Translations under genes and position numbers: made by a program
Shown: in pieces, positions 16,752 through 25,654 of the stretch
How positions within the stretch are numbered: the first letter of the stretch is position 1
How the letters are laid out: each line of letters begins with the position of its first letter
The notes under the pieces: model-generated
Seen by the model: only the letters and a program-made list of their open reading frames with translations
What the model was told of the DNA's origin: nothing
Database searches by the model: none
Source of the DNA: Methanomassiliicoccales archaeon
Lineage (GTDB): Archaea > Thermoplasmatota > Thermoplasmata > Methanomassiliicoccales > JAAEEP01
NCBI GenBank assembly: GCA_013415695.1
Contig: JAAEEP010000002.1
Span: forward strand, 62,001-126,000
Length of the DNA stretch: 64,000 nt
Reading direction: 5' to 3'

Positions 16752-17873
16752 CTAACCAAGGCTACCTATCTCTAATCCTCTCACAGTCTTCCTGAATGCG
16801 GAACTCTCCCTAGTGAGACGATCGATGTTGTTGAAGGTGATCCTCTCAAGAGTGGGTAGCTTGTCTGGAAAGACCCTCTCAAGTTCCTTGATCAAGTAAT
16901 CATGAACACAACCAGAGCGCCTCAGGAACTCCACCTCCCAGTTCTCCACTAGGTTCATGATCCCCTCCCTTCCTGCGGTACTGAATGTCTCCGCCAACAC
17001 CGAGGTGACGACAGTGTTCGGTGAGATCACACAGATCTCTGCTTCCCTGACCGCATAAGCATTACCATTGAACGAGACAGCGACACCTCCACCATCTCGC
17101 ACAAGCTGAAGTGCCTGTACATCTGTTATACTGTCCCCAAGGTACATGGTGCTCTCGAGCCCAATTCCGGTAGAACGCTGTATTTCAAGAATGGAATTAG
17201 CCTTCTCATCCCCTCCCACTGGATTCACCTCGAGTATAAGCTGGTATGTTGAGAGGTCGGTCATCTCTTCCCAGAATAGCAGGTCCAACCTTTCTATGGT
17301 CTGCCTGCTCTTGTCGTCGAAGTCATCCAAGGAAATGGCTCTATCTGGTATCTCTATCATCGGAAGCCGGGTGATCTCTCTCGCATAGTTGCGAAGGATA
17401 TCACGCTCCCAGTCAGACATCCTTGCCGAATCGATCCTCAATGTGGTACAGTAGGCATTCTCGAATGGAAATCCGATCGTCTCGCACACGGCGTTGACAT
17501 AGTGCTCGTAACTCGTCGACACAATGAACGCGGGCATGAGCTCGTTCACGAAGCGCATGGTCTTCTCGGCACCGGGGACCATGAGTATGTTCTTGCGCGA
17601 GAACTCGATCATGTTGCGATCAGTGGCACCATATGCTTTCAGGAAGGGAAGGATCAGTCTGAGGGTATCCCCTGCTTTGTACCTTGGCTTTCGGATGATG
17701 TCCGCGAGCACGTCGTCGTATTTGCTAACAAGACTGAATAGACGATCCCCGTCCTCTATCAACTCGCAGGATATCTCGAAAGCGTTATCGTTCTTGGTGA
17801 CCGGTCCCTCCCCGTCGGTGATGAACTGCCTACCCTCATACCCTATGATCTCCCCGATATCATCGTAATCCAT
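16752..17873 (-). CDS. HAD-superfamily-like protein with atypical motif I
   Basis: 373 residues. A HAD fold is indicated by motif II IVSTSYEHY (about 116-124) and motif IV MYLGDSITDVQAL (about 242-254), with a large helical insertion between them. Motif I near residue 20 reads ITDGEGPVTKND, with Glu where the second Asp of DxD is expected. Similar archaeal proteins have been annotated as EhaR-type phosphatases associated with energy-converting hydrogenase A, but no eha gene is present here. It is soluble. Two genes follow upstream on the same strand (formyltransferase-like, PfkB kinase), spacing 13 bases, so the three may share a pathway. Confidence 0.7.
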   Translation of the reverse strand: MDYDDIGEIIGYEGRQFITDGEGPVTKNDNAFEISCELIEDGDRLFSLVSKYDDVLADIIRKPRYKAGDTLRLILPFLKAYGATDRNMIEFSRKNILMVPGAEKTMRFVNELMPAFIVSTSYEHYVNAVCETIGFPFENAYCTTLRIDSARMSDWERDILRNYAREITRLPMIEIPDRAISLDDFDDKSRQTIERLDLLFWEEMTDLSTYQLILEVNPVGGDEKANSILEIQRSTGIGLESTMYLGDSITDVQALQLVRDGGGVAVSFNGNAYAVREAEICVISPNTVVTSVLAETFSTAGREGIMNLVENWEVEFLRRSGCVHDYLIKELERVFPDKLPTLERITFNNIDRLTRESSAFRKTVRGLEIGSLG

Positions 17874-17886
17874 TTATCCCACCATG

Positions 17887-18714
17887 CTACCTGGATATTT
17901 CCTCATCAACCTCTTTGGTAAGGTCGTATGCCTCATCTAGATGAACACCTTCCACGTAAAGTCTCTGGTCCCTTATGAATACCTTCCCATCAGCAAAGAG
18001 CTTGATGGATTGGGCGAGCAGGGGAAGTTCCCTCATCTCTCCATCAGTCCTGATCCTCTTGAAGAGGGGCTCTGTTTCCCCCTCCTCACTGATGATGTCC
18101 TTCAGGGACCTGGTCCTGAGTTTATTTTCCATCTGTTCCCACAAGGGCAGGTACTCATCCGTCCTCAAAGAGAACGAGCAGTAGGTCAGGGCGGGCCCCT
18201 CGTCCCATTCCGGGGTCGTGAGGTGGATCATCGCTCCCTGTTTCTCAGCCTTCTGCTCTATCAGCTGCCAAATGACCTCCTGCCAGGTTCCTTTCGGACC
18301 TCCAGGTAGCGCCGGGTGCAGGTTGATGAGGTCGAACTCCTGGCAGGATTCATCATCTACCCAGAGCATGTATCCTGCCAGAATCCCGAGGTCGAATGGA
18401 TGACTGGAGAGAAGTTTCCTCATCTCTCTACCGTATTCAATTCTCCATCGCTCCTTGTCCTCCTTTTTGAGGGCAGGCTCGAATTTCTTCCAGGAAAGAG
18501 TGACGATTGGAATTCCATAGGCGTGAATAAGTTCGAAGAACTCCTCTCTTTCCTTGAAGTCCTTCTGTTCCGGCTCTTCCCCCTCTTCCCAGTTGCTGAA
18601 GACGAACTCGATGGAGATTTCGAAGAAACCCTCCTCCTTTCGTTTAGTGACGGTCTTAAGAAGTTCCCTGGCCGCCTCATCCCTTCCCGTGGAGAACCAT
18701 CCGATCCTCAGCAT
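17887..18714 (-). CDS. Formyltransferase-fold protein, PurN-like
   Basis: 275 residues. The N-terminal Rossmann-like half begins MLRIGWFSTGRD. A formyltransferase active-site pattern follows: DLGILAGYMLWV, then INLHPALPGGPKGTWQEVIW, with Asn and His in the positions used by PurN, and DEGPALTYCSF in place of the DxGxII loop. The C-terminal third is acidic and unlike PurN. It may act on a nucleotide- or sugar-linked amine rather than on GAR. It overlaps the PfkB-family kinase gene by seven bases and is followed by the HAD-like gene. I would not call it purN without comparison. Confidence 0.7.
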   Translation of the reverse strand: MLRIGWFSTGRDEAARELLKTVTKRKEEGFFEISIEFVFSNWEEGEEPEQKDFKEREEFFELIHAYGIPIVTLSWKKFEPALKKEDKERWRIEYGREMRKLLSSHPFDLGILAGYMLWVDDESCQEFDLINLHPALPGGPKGTWQEVIWQLIEQKAEKQGAMIHLTTPEWDEGPALTYCSFSLRTDEYLPLWEQMENKLRTRSLKDIISEEGETEPLFKRIRTDGEMRELPLLAQSIKLFADGKVFIRDQRLYVEGVHLDEAYDLTKEVDEEISR

Positions 18715-19679
18715 TTCCCCGTCTCCCTTTCAAACGATTCCAGAAATTCCTGATCGGGATAACCGTCCCTTCCATAATCAGATATGCTCCTGGCAGATGC
18801 CAGGGCGGCGAATTTACCGCACATCTCAAGCTCCCAGCCCTTGAGCATACCGGCTAGCATGGCAGCCGCGAAAACATCACCTGCCCCTGTCTTGTCCACG
18901 ACCTCAGTCTTCACCGCAGGGATTTCGATCATCGTACCCTTGGTCACGATGATGGCGCCCTCCGCCCCCTTGGTGCAGACAACGATATCTGGTCCCATCT
19001 TCAGGAGCTTCTTGGCCCCCTTAATAGGATCGGTCCCGGTCAGCATCTTTATCTCATGGTCGCTTGGGAAGATGATGTCCGCTCTCTCAATGAGGGGTTT
19101 GATCACTTTCAAACCTTTCCTGGCGTAGATCTCACCCGGATCCAAGGAAACCATCACCCTGGGTTCAAGATCCTTGGCAATCCTCATCTGGGCTCTCATT
19201 GACCTTTCACCCACGAATGAGGTTAGGTGGACGACCTTGAATTTTCTCAAGTATTCCAGATCACAGGGGGCGGTGATATACATGTCATTGGCGTTGGGAA
19301 GGACCAGCAGACTCCTTTCACCATCACTAATGATCGATATGCATAGACCAGTCCCATTTGCCCTTCTTATCTTGGTGGCGTCTAGGTACTTGAGATTTTT
19401 TATTATGAAATCGCCATAAGCATCTTTACCCACCATCCCAAGCAACCCTGTTCGAAAACCCATTCGGCTAAGGGCGCACACGGTGTTCGCGGCAGAACCT
19501 CCCCCGCTCTGGCTTACCATCTTACCCTTTGTTCTAACGATTTCAAGCAAATTCGAGAAATCTTCGGAGGTGCCAAAGACCTCTCTACCTGGTCGCAGTC
19601 TGAGATCCAGTAGTTCAGACTTGTCCACCTCGAATATCAGGTCAACATTGAGCGATCCTATTCCCGCGGCATCCATCAA
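18708..19679 (-). CDS. PfkB-family sugar/nucleoside kinase
   Basis: 323 residues of the ribokinase/PfkB fold. Motif 1 is SGGGSAANTVCALSRMGF (58-75) and motif 2, with the catalytic Asp and anion hole, is KTGAGDVFAAAMLAGML near 265. GMVGKDAYGDFI is the usual segment after motif 1. The substrate is not evident; adenosine/nucleoside and sugar kinases share these motifs. It is the first gene of a three-gene set (kinase, formyltransferase-like, HAD-like), overlapping the next gene by seven bases. That mix of a kinase, a one-carbon transferase and a phosphatase suggests metabolism of a phosphorylated small molecule. Confidence 0.88.
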   Translation of the reverse strand: MMDAAGIGSLNVDLIFEVDKSELLDLRLRPGREVFGTSEDFSNLLEIVRTKGKMVSQSGGGSAANTVCALSRMGFRTGLLGMVGKDAYGDFIIKNLKYLDATKIRRANGTGLCISIISDGERSLLVLPNANDMYITAPCDLEYLRKFKVVHLTSFVGERSMRAQMRIAKDLEPRVMVSLDPGEIYARKGLKVIKPLIERADIIFPSDHEIKMLTGTDPIKGAKKLLKMGPDIVVCTKGAEGAIIVTKGTMIEIPAVKTEVVDKTGAGDVFAAAMLAGMLKGWELEMCGKFAALASARSISDYGRDGYPDQEFLESFERETGKC

Positions 19680-19781
19680 TCCTAGAAATTACTTCCGTCC
19701 AAAAATAAGTTGGCCCATGTCAGTGTTCGAAGCAGTCGATGAAAATCATTTATACAAATGCCTCAATTATATTCCTTGCCC

Positions 19782-20471
19782 ATGGCGGATCTGACATATG
19801 CTTTGGAGTTCATCGGGGGAGCAATTATTTCCATAATTGTCATCTCCAATCCCATCTCCACCTCGGCGGTATTCATTGCCCTGACCCAGGGCATGACCCA
19901 GGATGAGAAGATCCGCATTGTGAAGAAGTCTGTCACCTACTCAACGGGCATCCTTCTTTTCTTCGCTCTGACCGGTTTCCTGATCTTTACGATATTTGGG
20001 TTCAGCATAGGTGCCTTCAGGATCGCAGGCGGTGTCCTGTTGTTCAGCACTGCGGTATACATGCTCAACCCTAAACCTAGCAGTGTGGCCGCCGATGAGA
20101 CCTCTCGCGATATTGCGCTGATACCGCTTGCCATCCCATTCACAGCGGGTCCAGGAACGATTGTGACCGTGGTTGTGTTGATGTCGGAAGCCCAGAACCT
20201 GGTGGACGTCATCGACCCGGTAACCGGGATTCTGGCCATGATCGGTGTGATTATCGGCATCATGGTGACCATCATTGTATCGTACTTCATGATGGCCCGC
20301 TCCGACAAGATTGACGCGGCTCTCAAGGAAGGTGGACGCAACGTTGTGACCCGACTCATGGGCCTGTTGGTAATGGCGATAGCGATTCAATTCATAATCA
20401 ACGGGATCAAGGACATTCTCCCCGAGTTCATCGAGATCGTGAATAACGCGGCTATCTTGCCTCTCTTCTGA
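19782..20471 (+). CDS. MarC-family integral membrane protein
   Basis: 229 residues, six predicted membrane helices, with the MarC/UPF0056 pattern: ISNPISTSAVFIALTQGM near the N-terminus, GFSIGAFRIAGGVLLF, and LIPLAIPFTAGPGTIVTVVVL in the middle. The function of MarC proteins is unresolved (the early link to antibiotic resistance was withdrawn). An upstream ATG at 19758 exists, but the box A (ATTTATACAAATG, about 19747-19756) places transcription near 19777, which selects the ATG at 19782 and a leaderless message. It is divergent from the PfkB-family kinase. Confidence 0.9.
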   Translation: MADLTYALEFIGGAIISIIVISNPISTSAVFIALTQGMTQDEKIRIVKKSVTYSTGILLFFALTGFLIFTIFGFSIGAFRIAGGVLLFSTAVYMLNPKPSSVAADETSRDIALIPLAIPFTAGPGTIVTVVVLMSEAQNLVDVIDPVTGILAMIGVIIGIMVTIIVSYFMMARSDKIDAALKEGGRNVVTRLMGLLVMAIAIQFIINGIKDILPEFIEIVNNAAILPLF

Positions 20472-20607
20472 GGGCCGCATGGATGAACCCGAAATCTAGG
20501 GGGCTTGTGAATTCCTAATCTCAGGGTTGACTGGTCACTTGCCATTGTGCTGATGGTAGGACGCTCGAAAAAGGGTTCTCAGAGGACTTAAGAAAGAGAA
20601 AATATGG

Positions 20608-20639
20608 AAAAAAGATGTTTGTCCGGCCCTGCGGGCCGG
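20608..20639 (-). terminator. Intrinsic-type terminator of surface protein gene
   Basis: On the minus strand a perfect 7-base stem CCGGCCC/GGGCCGG with a 3-base loop (20623-20639) is followed a few bases later by TTTTTT. It lies 12 bases after the stop codon of the 679-residue surface protein. Confidence 0.7.
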
Positions 20640-20650
20640 TTGGATGGCGA

Positions 20651-22690
20651 TCACTTCCTCATCAACAAGACCACAGCGGCGATCACTATCACCACGATCA
20701 CGATGATGATGATGGCCATGATCTCAATGGAGAGTCCACCATCACCACCTGCCTCCGAAATCTCGAAGTTGGCGGAGCTCATGCCGAAGACCTCGGGATC
20801 GTCAATGGCGACGATCTTGATCTTGAAGTCCTCTCCGGTGGCTTGACCCTCGCTGATGTTCCAGCTGAAACTACCATCGTTCGCGGTGGTAGCGGAAATT
20901 GTGGTGTTCAACGAACCGTCCTTGTACAGCTCGATCTTCACGTTCTCCACATCTCCGGTCGAGTTCCAGGTGATGTTGTGTATATCACCCTTCACCCAGT
21001 TCTCACCGCCATCTGGCGAGGTAACGGTGATGGTGGGCGGAATTATCGCATCGAAGCTGGCGTTGGCTGAATTCACGGTGTACCCGAAGGTGAACAGGCA
21101 CTCAACAGTGTAACTGCCCGCAACAGACGGTACATATTCGATGCTTGCCACACCACTGGCGTTGGTCGTCGCTTCCCCTATCTTATCGTCACCGATCCAG
21201 AAAGTGATGTTCTGACCGCCGATGGGGGTCTGATCGCTGATGGTGGCGCTGATCTCCACAGAATCGCCAACGGCGATCTCGCTCTCGCTCGCTTCCGCTT
21301 CGATGTCAACTACCCAGTTGAGAACGATGTCTGAAACCCCTTTTATTTTGAAGGATTTACTGGGCAGATCGCCCTCGAGCTTCAGAGGCGGGTACATGTC
21401 GGTAAGAGGTTCTTCGTCGAACATGTTCGCCACTATGATGTCATCATTCTCGTCCACTTCATCGAAGGTAAGAGTCTTGTTGAATCCATCTGCAGCGTAC
21501 ACGGTGATGGTGTAGTTCAGACCAGTGGCGTACTCGTGAGCTCCTATTGACTCGGGATCGTCAACGTAACCACATAGCCTCCATAGCGGAATGCCTGAGT
21601 AGTTACCGTAAACCTCATTGTGGCAGGCTGCTCCACTATCGAAGGTTGCGCGGTCCATCTCCATCCTGAAAGCTCCTGTCAGGTTGAGCTGATAATCGAC
21701 CACGCCCTGCAGAATGGTCATCGATGAAACCATCTTCGCCCATAAGTGTCCATCGGTCAGGGGGTCATCCTCGCCTATCAGGACGATTCTGGGCACTTCA
21801 TCCTCATCCATGGGCACTCCATTCATGTCGTAGGCAAGTACCATCTCCACGGAATCATTCCAAAGTATCTGGTCGTAGGTGTATGTCAAATTGTAGTAAC
21901 CATCTCTTGATTTGACCAACATCCCTTGACCCTCAGAAATCCCTCCAACGGCTTCCAGAAGATAGGTAACGTTTACACCGGTGTATGTGAATGGCCCTTC
22001 AATCGTACCTGATGATTTCTCGAAACTACCGTTAGCAGTATATGCAGTCATGTTCCTGATCATGAGGTCGCTGTACACAATGGACCAAGAATCATTCGTA
22101 AGAGTAACATTCCAGTTCGCTGTGTTTACAGTGATTGTCTGGACATACTTCGCCCACCTCTTACTTGCAGAGCTTGCCACCTCGTCCAGTGTTGTTGTCG
22201 CCGCACTATCGTTATTGTCATAAATCTCATCGTCGGGAAGGAATGCAATCAGAAGACCACTTGTCCAGGTTGGGACAAGGTCGCCCTCAAACTCGTATGC
22301 GAGTATCATATCTCCCTGGGTAGACGGATCGGGCCAAATATCGTACACATTGTTGTAGGAATATGTGGTGTTCCAATCATCCGAGGAAGTCACGGTTATG
22401 GTGTCACCGGGCTCCATTCCACCAACAAGTTCGACAAGGTCCGAGACCAAAACGCCGGTGTAGTTGCCCTCTCCGCCCCAGCCGACGCTCTTCTCGTACA
22501 TGCTCTTTCCTGAGACCGCGGTCATTGCTTGAAGCTCGCTAAGGCTCAGTGTTTCTGTACCAGTCTTCCCGATTATGTTAACCTCCACTGTGGTATCAGC
22601 AGCTACCGAAGTATTAGATAAGAAAGCTACTCCCAACACGGAGAACATGGAGAAGACTACTAGAAATGTCAGAATCTTTGTAAGATTCAT
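20651..22690 (-). CDS. Cell-surface protein with three SUOX-fold-like modules and C-terminal anchor
   Basis: 679 residues: signal peptide (to about 31), then three copies of a module resembling the sulfite-oxidase/molybdopterin-binding fold. Landmarks are NYTGVLVSDLVELVGGMEPGD at about 76, TYTGVNVTYLLEAVGG with SRDGYYNLTY at about 240-275, and YSGIPLWRLCGY with AADGFNKTL at about 365-410. An Ig-like domain (about 470-545) and a domain starting TSPDGGENWVKGD follow. The end is a Gly-rich spacer plus a hydrophobic helix and MRK tail, a typical archaeal membrane anchor. Many N-glycosylation sequons occur. SD AGGAGG precedes the ATG. No Moco-ligating Cys is evident, so a binding rather than catalytic role is likely. 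Confidence 0.75.
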   Translation of the reverse strand: MNLTKILTFLVVFSMFSVLGVAFLSNTSVAADTTVEVNIIGKTGTETLSLSELQAMTAVSGKSMYEKSVGWGGEGNYTGVLVSDLVELVGGMEPGDTITVTSSDDWNTTYSYNNVYDIWPDPSTQGDMILAYEFEGDLVPTWTSGLLIAFLPDDEIYDNNDSAATTTLDEVASSASKRWAKYVQTITVNTANWNVTLTNDSWSIVYSDLMIRNMTAYTANGSFEKSSGTIEGPFTYTGVNVTYLLEAVGGISEGQGMLVKSRDGYYNLTYTYDQILWNDSVEMVLAYDMNGVPMDEDEVPRIVLIGEDDPLTDGHLWAKMVSSMTILQGVVDYQLNLTGAFRMEMDRATFDSGAACHNEVYGNYSGIPLWRLCGYVDDPESIGAHEYATGLNYTITVYAADGFNKTLTFDEVDENDDIIVANMFDEEPLTDMYPPLKLEGDLPSKSFKIKGVSDIVLNWVVDIEAEASESEIAVGDSVEISATISDQTPIGGQNITFWIGDDKIGEATTNASGVASIEYVPSVAGSYTVECLFTFGYTVNSANASFDAIIPPTITVTSPDGGENWVKGDIHNITWNSTGDVENVKIELYKDGSLNTTISATTANDGSFSWNISEGQATGEDFKIKIVAIDDPEVFGMSSANFEISEAGGDGGLSIEIMAIIIIVIVVIVIAAVVLLMRK

Positions 22691-22722
22691 GGCTATCCTC
22701 CTAAGGGTTCAGAACTCGATAT

Positions 22723-22748
22723 GAATATAAAAACATAACGATTTTCGT
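22723..22748 (-). promoter_or_regulatory. TATA box and upstream Lrp-type site of surface protein gene
   Basis: On the minus strand TTTATATTCAT (22723-22733) is box A, giving transcription near 22702. Immediately upstream lies ACGATTTTCGT (22738-22748, read on plus), the 11-base core of the archaeal Lrp/Ptr2 consensus GGACGATTTTCGTCC. A site just upstream of the TATA/BRE is where Ptr2 acts as an activator. Confidence 0.5.
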
Positions 22749-22768
22749 AATCTAGTCACCATCACTAT

Positions 22769-24565
22769 CTACGAATAGCAAAGGACCTCGATGTATGCCA
22801 CGTATTTGACAAATCTTGCGCCCGCCGACAGGTATACGTTACCGCCCTGTCCCTTACAAGAGGTCGCAAGGCAATCCTCGTTACTATAGCCCTCGTCTTC
22901 AGGAAGGAAGGCGGTACGGAAACCCTCATCCCACTCGGGGGGCATCTCCCCCTCGAAGCTGTATGCCAGTATGAATGGGCCCTGAATCGAGAGCCAGGTG
23001 GAATTCGGATAGACGTTTCCGTAGCAGAAATCCTGGTAGTATCCATCAATGCTCTTCACACGGAGCGTGTCGTTCACATTCATTCCACCAACGAGTTCTA
23101 TTAGGTCCGCGATCAGCACGCCAGTGTAGTTACCTTTGTCTCTCCAGTTGCCGAAATTGTTCTCGTAAGAACTGTATCCTTCAACCGGGGTCATGGCGAG
23201 CAGGTCGCTCAGGTTCACGGTCACGCTACCATCGGGTCCGGAGATCAATATGGTCAGAGATTCTGGCTGCACCGGCTCGACCTCTACCACTTCCCAATTG
23301 ATCGAAGTTGGTGTCACCGTGAATACCAGGAAATGATAGAAACCACCATCATCCAGTGGAACGTAGAGGTTGCCCCCCGCACCACCGCTGATGAAGTAAT
23401 CGGTTCCGTTCCTGAAGGTGTGATTGAACATGTGGACATGTCCATTCAATACGATTTCCACATCATACTCGTCGACGATCGACTGGAATTCCTGACAATC
23501 ATTCGGATCGTCCAAATGGTGGTCCTCCCCCTCACGTGGATCGTAGGACGGAACGTGCGAGAAGATGATCGCCCTCATATCTGTCGACTGATCCAGCAGC
23601 TGTCTCAACCATGTGAACTGATCTTGAGTAATGTTCTGTGATGAAGAATCGATCGATATGAACCTGCAGTCGCCCCGATCGAAGTAGTAATCCCCTGTCT
23701 CAAAGTAATCGTAGAATATCGTATCGTTCGCCATCACATCGTGGTTGCCAGGGGTGACATGAAGATCGGCCTCGAGACCTTCAACATGGGAAACGAATGT
23801 GTCCAGCAACCCCTCGGTCGCTCTAGGGACCGTATCTCCAAGATGCAGAACGAATTCTATGCTGCGATTGTTCATTTCTTCGACAACCGCATCTAGCACC
23901 AGGTTGTTACCTTGAGAATCACCCATCACCGCGAAGGTGAATACCTGATCTCCCTTGGTGAGGACGAGGTTCTCGGCATTTCTCACCCAGCGCGATCCGG
24001 CTGAAAGGTAGACATGGCCGCCCTGTCCCTCGCAGGAGGTGTTCAGGCAGTCCTGATTGCTGTACTCCCCGTCATCAGGCATGAAGATGATCATGGGCCC
24101 CTCCTCCCATTCCGGAATCCGGGTCCCGTTGAACTCGTAGGCGAGGACCATATTGCCCTGGATTGATGGATCGGACCACTCGTTCATCACATTTCTCCAA
24201 CAGTAGGTCTGGTTGTATCCGTCTGTGGCGTAAACAGTGACATTGTCTCCCTCGGATATTCCCCCTATGAGATCAACCAGGTCGGATACGTTAACCCCTC
24301 GATAGATACCGTGCCCTCTCCAGTTGCCGAAGAAGTTCTGGTAAGAGGAGAACGCCTCTATGGATTCCATGGAAAGGAGATCATTCATAGTGATGTCGAC
24401 CTCACTTTCGGGATCACCTTCGACTGATAACGAGAAAACTGCATCACCTTCGTTTCCTTCGTTGGTCAGGTAGAGAAATGCTAGCGGTGAGATGATTACT
24501 AGAAGCACCACGATCAAGGCGGCTAGTGCCTTTCTATTGACCGCTTGTCCCCCAGCTTCAGGCAT
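22769..24565 (-). CDS. Membrane-anchored metallophosphoesterase flanked by two SUOX-fold-like modules
   Basis: 598 residues: N-terminal signal anchor (about 13-33), module 1 (about 50-198), calcineurin-type phosphoesterase (about 208-420), module 2 (about 436-598). Phosphoesterase ligands: GDSQ (D216), LGDTV (D244), GNHD (N274, H275), SHVP (H337), GHVH (H376, H378). The two modules are near duplicates: each has FGNWR, YxGV...DL..L.GG, DGYxQ, and ends with a DCLxTSCxGQGGxVYLSAG segment holding a Cys pair. It should act outside the cell. The message is leaderless: box A is about 25 bases before the ATG, within an operator-like repeat shared with the divergent ECF gene. The phosphorylated ligand is unknown. 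Confidence 0.8.
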   Translation of the reverse strand: MPEAGGQAVNRKALAALIVVLLVIISPLAFLYLTNEGNEGDAVFSLSVEGDPESEVDITMNDLLSMESIEAFSSYQNFFGNWRGHGIYRGVNVSDLVDLIGGISEGDNVTVYATDGYNQTYCWRNVMNEWSDPSIQGNMVLAYEFNGTRIPEWEEGPMIIFMPDDGEYSNQDCLNTSCEGQGGHVYLSAGSRWVRNAENLVLTKGDQVFTFAVMGDSQGNNLVLDAVVEEMNNRSIEFVLHLGDTVPRATEGLLDTFVSHVEGLEADLHVTPGNHDVMANDTIFYDYFETGDYYFDRGDCRFISIDSSSQNITQDQFTWLRQLLDQSTDMRAIIFSHVPSYDPREGEDHHLDDPNDCQEFQSIVDEYDVEIVLNGHVHMFNHTFRNGTDYFISGGAGGNLYVPLDDGGFYHFLVFTVTPTSINWEVVEVEPVQPESLTILISGPDGSVTVNLSDLLAMTPVEGYSSYENNFGNWRDKGNYTGVLIADLIELVGGMNVNDTLRVKSIDGYYQDFCYGNVYPNSTWLSIQGPFILAYSFEGEMPPEWDEGFRTAFLPEDEGYSNEDCLATSCKGQGGNVYLSAGARFVKYVAYIEVLCYS

Positions 24566-24572
24566 GGAATTT

Positions 24573-24612
24573 AAGTTAACCGATATGTATATTTATGCCT
24601 ATCGCTTAACTT
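24573..24612. promoter_or_regulatory. Divergent promoter enclosed by 13-base inverted repeat
   Basis: AAGTTAACCGATA (24573-24585) and TATCGCTTAACTT (24600-24612) are inverted copies matching at 12 of 13 positions, around a 14-base core TGTATATTTATGCC that provides TATA elements in both directions. The two start codons lie only 56 bases apart, at 24565 and 24622, each about 26 bases from the TATA core. The repeat is well placed to control both the phosphoesterase and the ECF importer. Confidence 0.65.
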
Positions 24613-24621
24613 GGGAATGGG

Positions 24622-25647
24622 ATGAAGGACCGCTTCTATTTCAGCACCAGGGACCTGGTCACCATCGCTATTCTGAGCGCGCTAGGAGGTGTGCTCAGCA
24701 CGTACATAGGGTACCTTGGCAATCTTATCAACACCACTTTGGGTGTCCCATTCGGTGCTGGGCAGATCATGGCAGGCCTTCACATATTCTGGATGATTGT
24801 TGCCTATGCCATAATCCCCCGGTTCGGTACCGGCACCCTGGTGGGATTGCTGAAGGGAACCGTTGAGCTCTTCGCAGGAAGTGCCCACGGAGTCCCGATA
24901 GTCCTGGTGTCCCTGGTGGAGGGAATACTTGTCGACATGACATTCGCGGTCTTCAGAAAGCCGACAACTGTTTCGTTTGTGTGCGCAGGTGCGTTGGCAT
25001 CAGCGAGCAATGTTTTCGTCTTTCAAGCGCTGTACTTCGCTTCTGTGCCCTTCACCTATATACTACTTATCGCGGCGATGGCTGCCATATCTGGAGCGGT
25101 CTTCGCTGGTTACTTTGGACAGGGGGCCTACCAGATACTGGTCGAATCCGGTATCGTGAAGGTCAAGGGTGAGAAACCGGTTTTCAAGAAACTCACAGTG
25201 CAGAAGGCTTTTACGATTGCTGTAGCGGTAGCTCTCATCGGCGGGGCGGTCATCTACTTTACCGTGGTTTACAAACCCTTCATGGATCCTCTGACTTGTG
25301 ATGTGGACGGTAATGTGGAGAGCCCCTTCGTCTACCGACCGGCCGACTTCGCAGATTACGAGGTGACGATAACCGCGGAGCTCATCGGTGAGTACACATA
25401 TGTCCCCCCAACTGAGTACACGGGGGTACCATTGCACATCATCCTTGAACGGGCAAATCCCAATAGTGGCGCATCCAACATAAAGGTCATAGCCTCAGAT
25501 GGATACGAAGCGAGGTTCGATTACACAGACGTGATGGAAGATGTGAACCTCATCCTCATTCAGGAGGATGGCAGGTTACGCCTCATAGCCGGAGAATATG
25601 AAGGTCAGTACTGGGTGAAAAAGGTCTCCGAGATAAGGGTGTCGTAG
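24622..25647 (+). CDS. ECF transporter S component (YkoE-like) with extracellular SUOX-fold-like domain
   Basis: 341 residues. The first ~185 form a six-helix substrate-binding membrane domain resembling YkoE (start FYFSTRDLVTIAILSALGG; then GTGTLVGLLKGTVELFAGSAHG and VEGILVDMTFAVF), the S component of the thiamine-precursor importer YkoEDC. After a further helix (about 192-215) an outer domain (about 225-341) carries YTGVPLHIILERA, VIASDGYEARFDY and WVKKVSEIRV, the same module as in the two divergent surface proteins. A normal S component stops after the membrane domain, so the fusion is unusual. The ATG at 24622 fits a leaderless start. The ATPase and T-component genes follow in the same operon. 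Confidence 0.82.
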   Translation: MKDRFYFSTRDLVTIAILSALGGVLSTYIGYLGNLINTTLGVPFGAGQIMAGLHIFWMIVAYAIIPRFGTGTLVGLLKGTVELFAGSAHGVPIVLVSLVEGILVDMTFAVFRKPTTVSFVCAGALASASNVFVFQALYFASVPFTYILLIAAMAAISGAVFAGYFGQGAYQILVESGIVKVKGEKPVFKKLTVQKAFTIAVAVALIGGAVIYFTVVYKPFMDPLTCDVDGNVESPFVYRPADFADYEVTITAELIGEYTYVPPTEYTGVPLHIILERANPNSGASNIKVIASDGYEARFDYTDVMEDVNLILIQEDGRLRLIAGEYEGQYWVKKVSEIRVS

Positions 25648-25654
25648 GGGGTGG

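Noticed and set aside
24566-24621. TPP riboswitch ahead of the YkoEDC-like importer
   Set aside because: The space is only 56 bases and carries a promoter and inverted repeat; none of the conserved TPP riboswitch segments is present.
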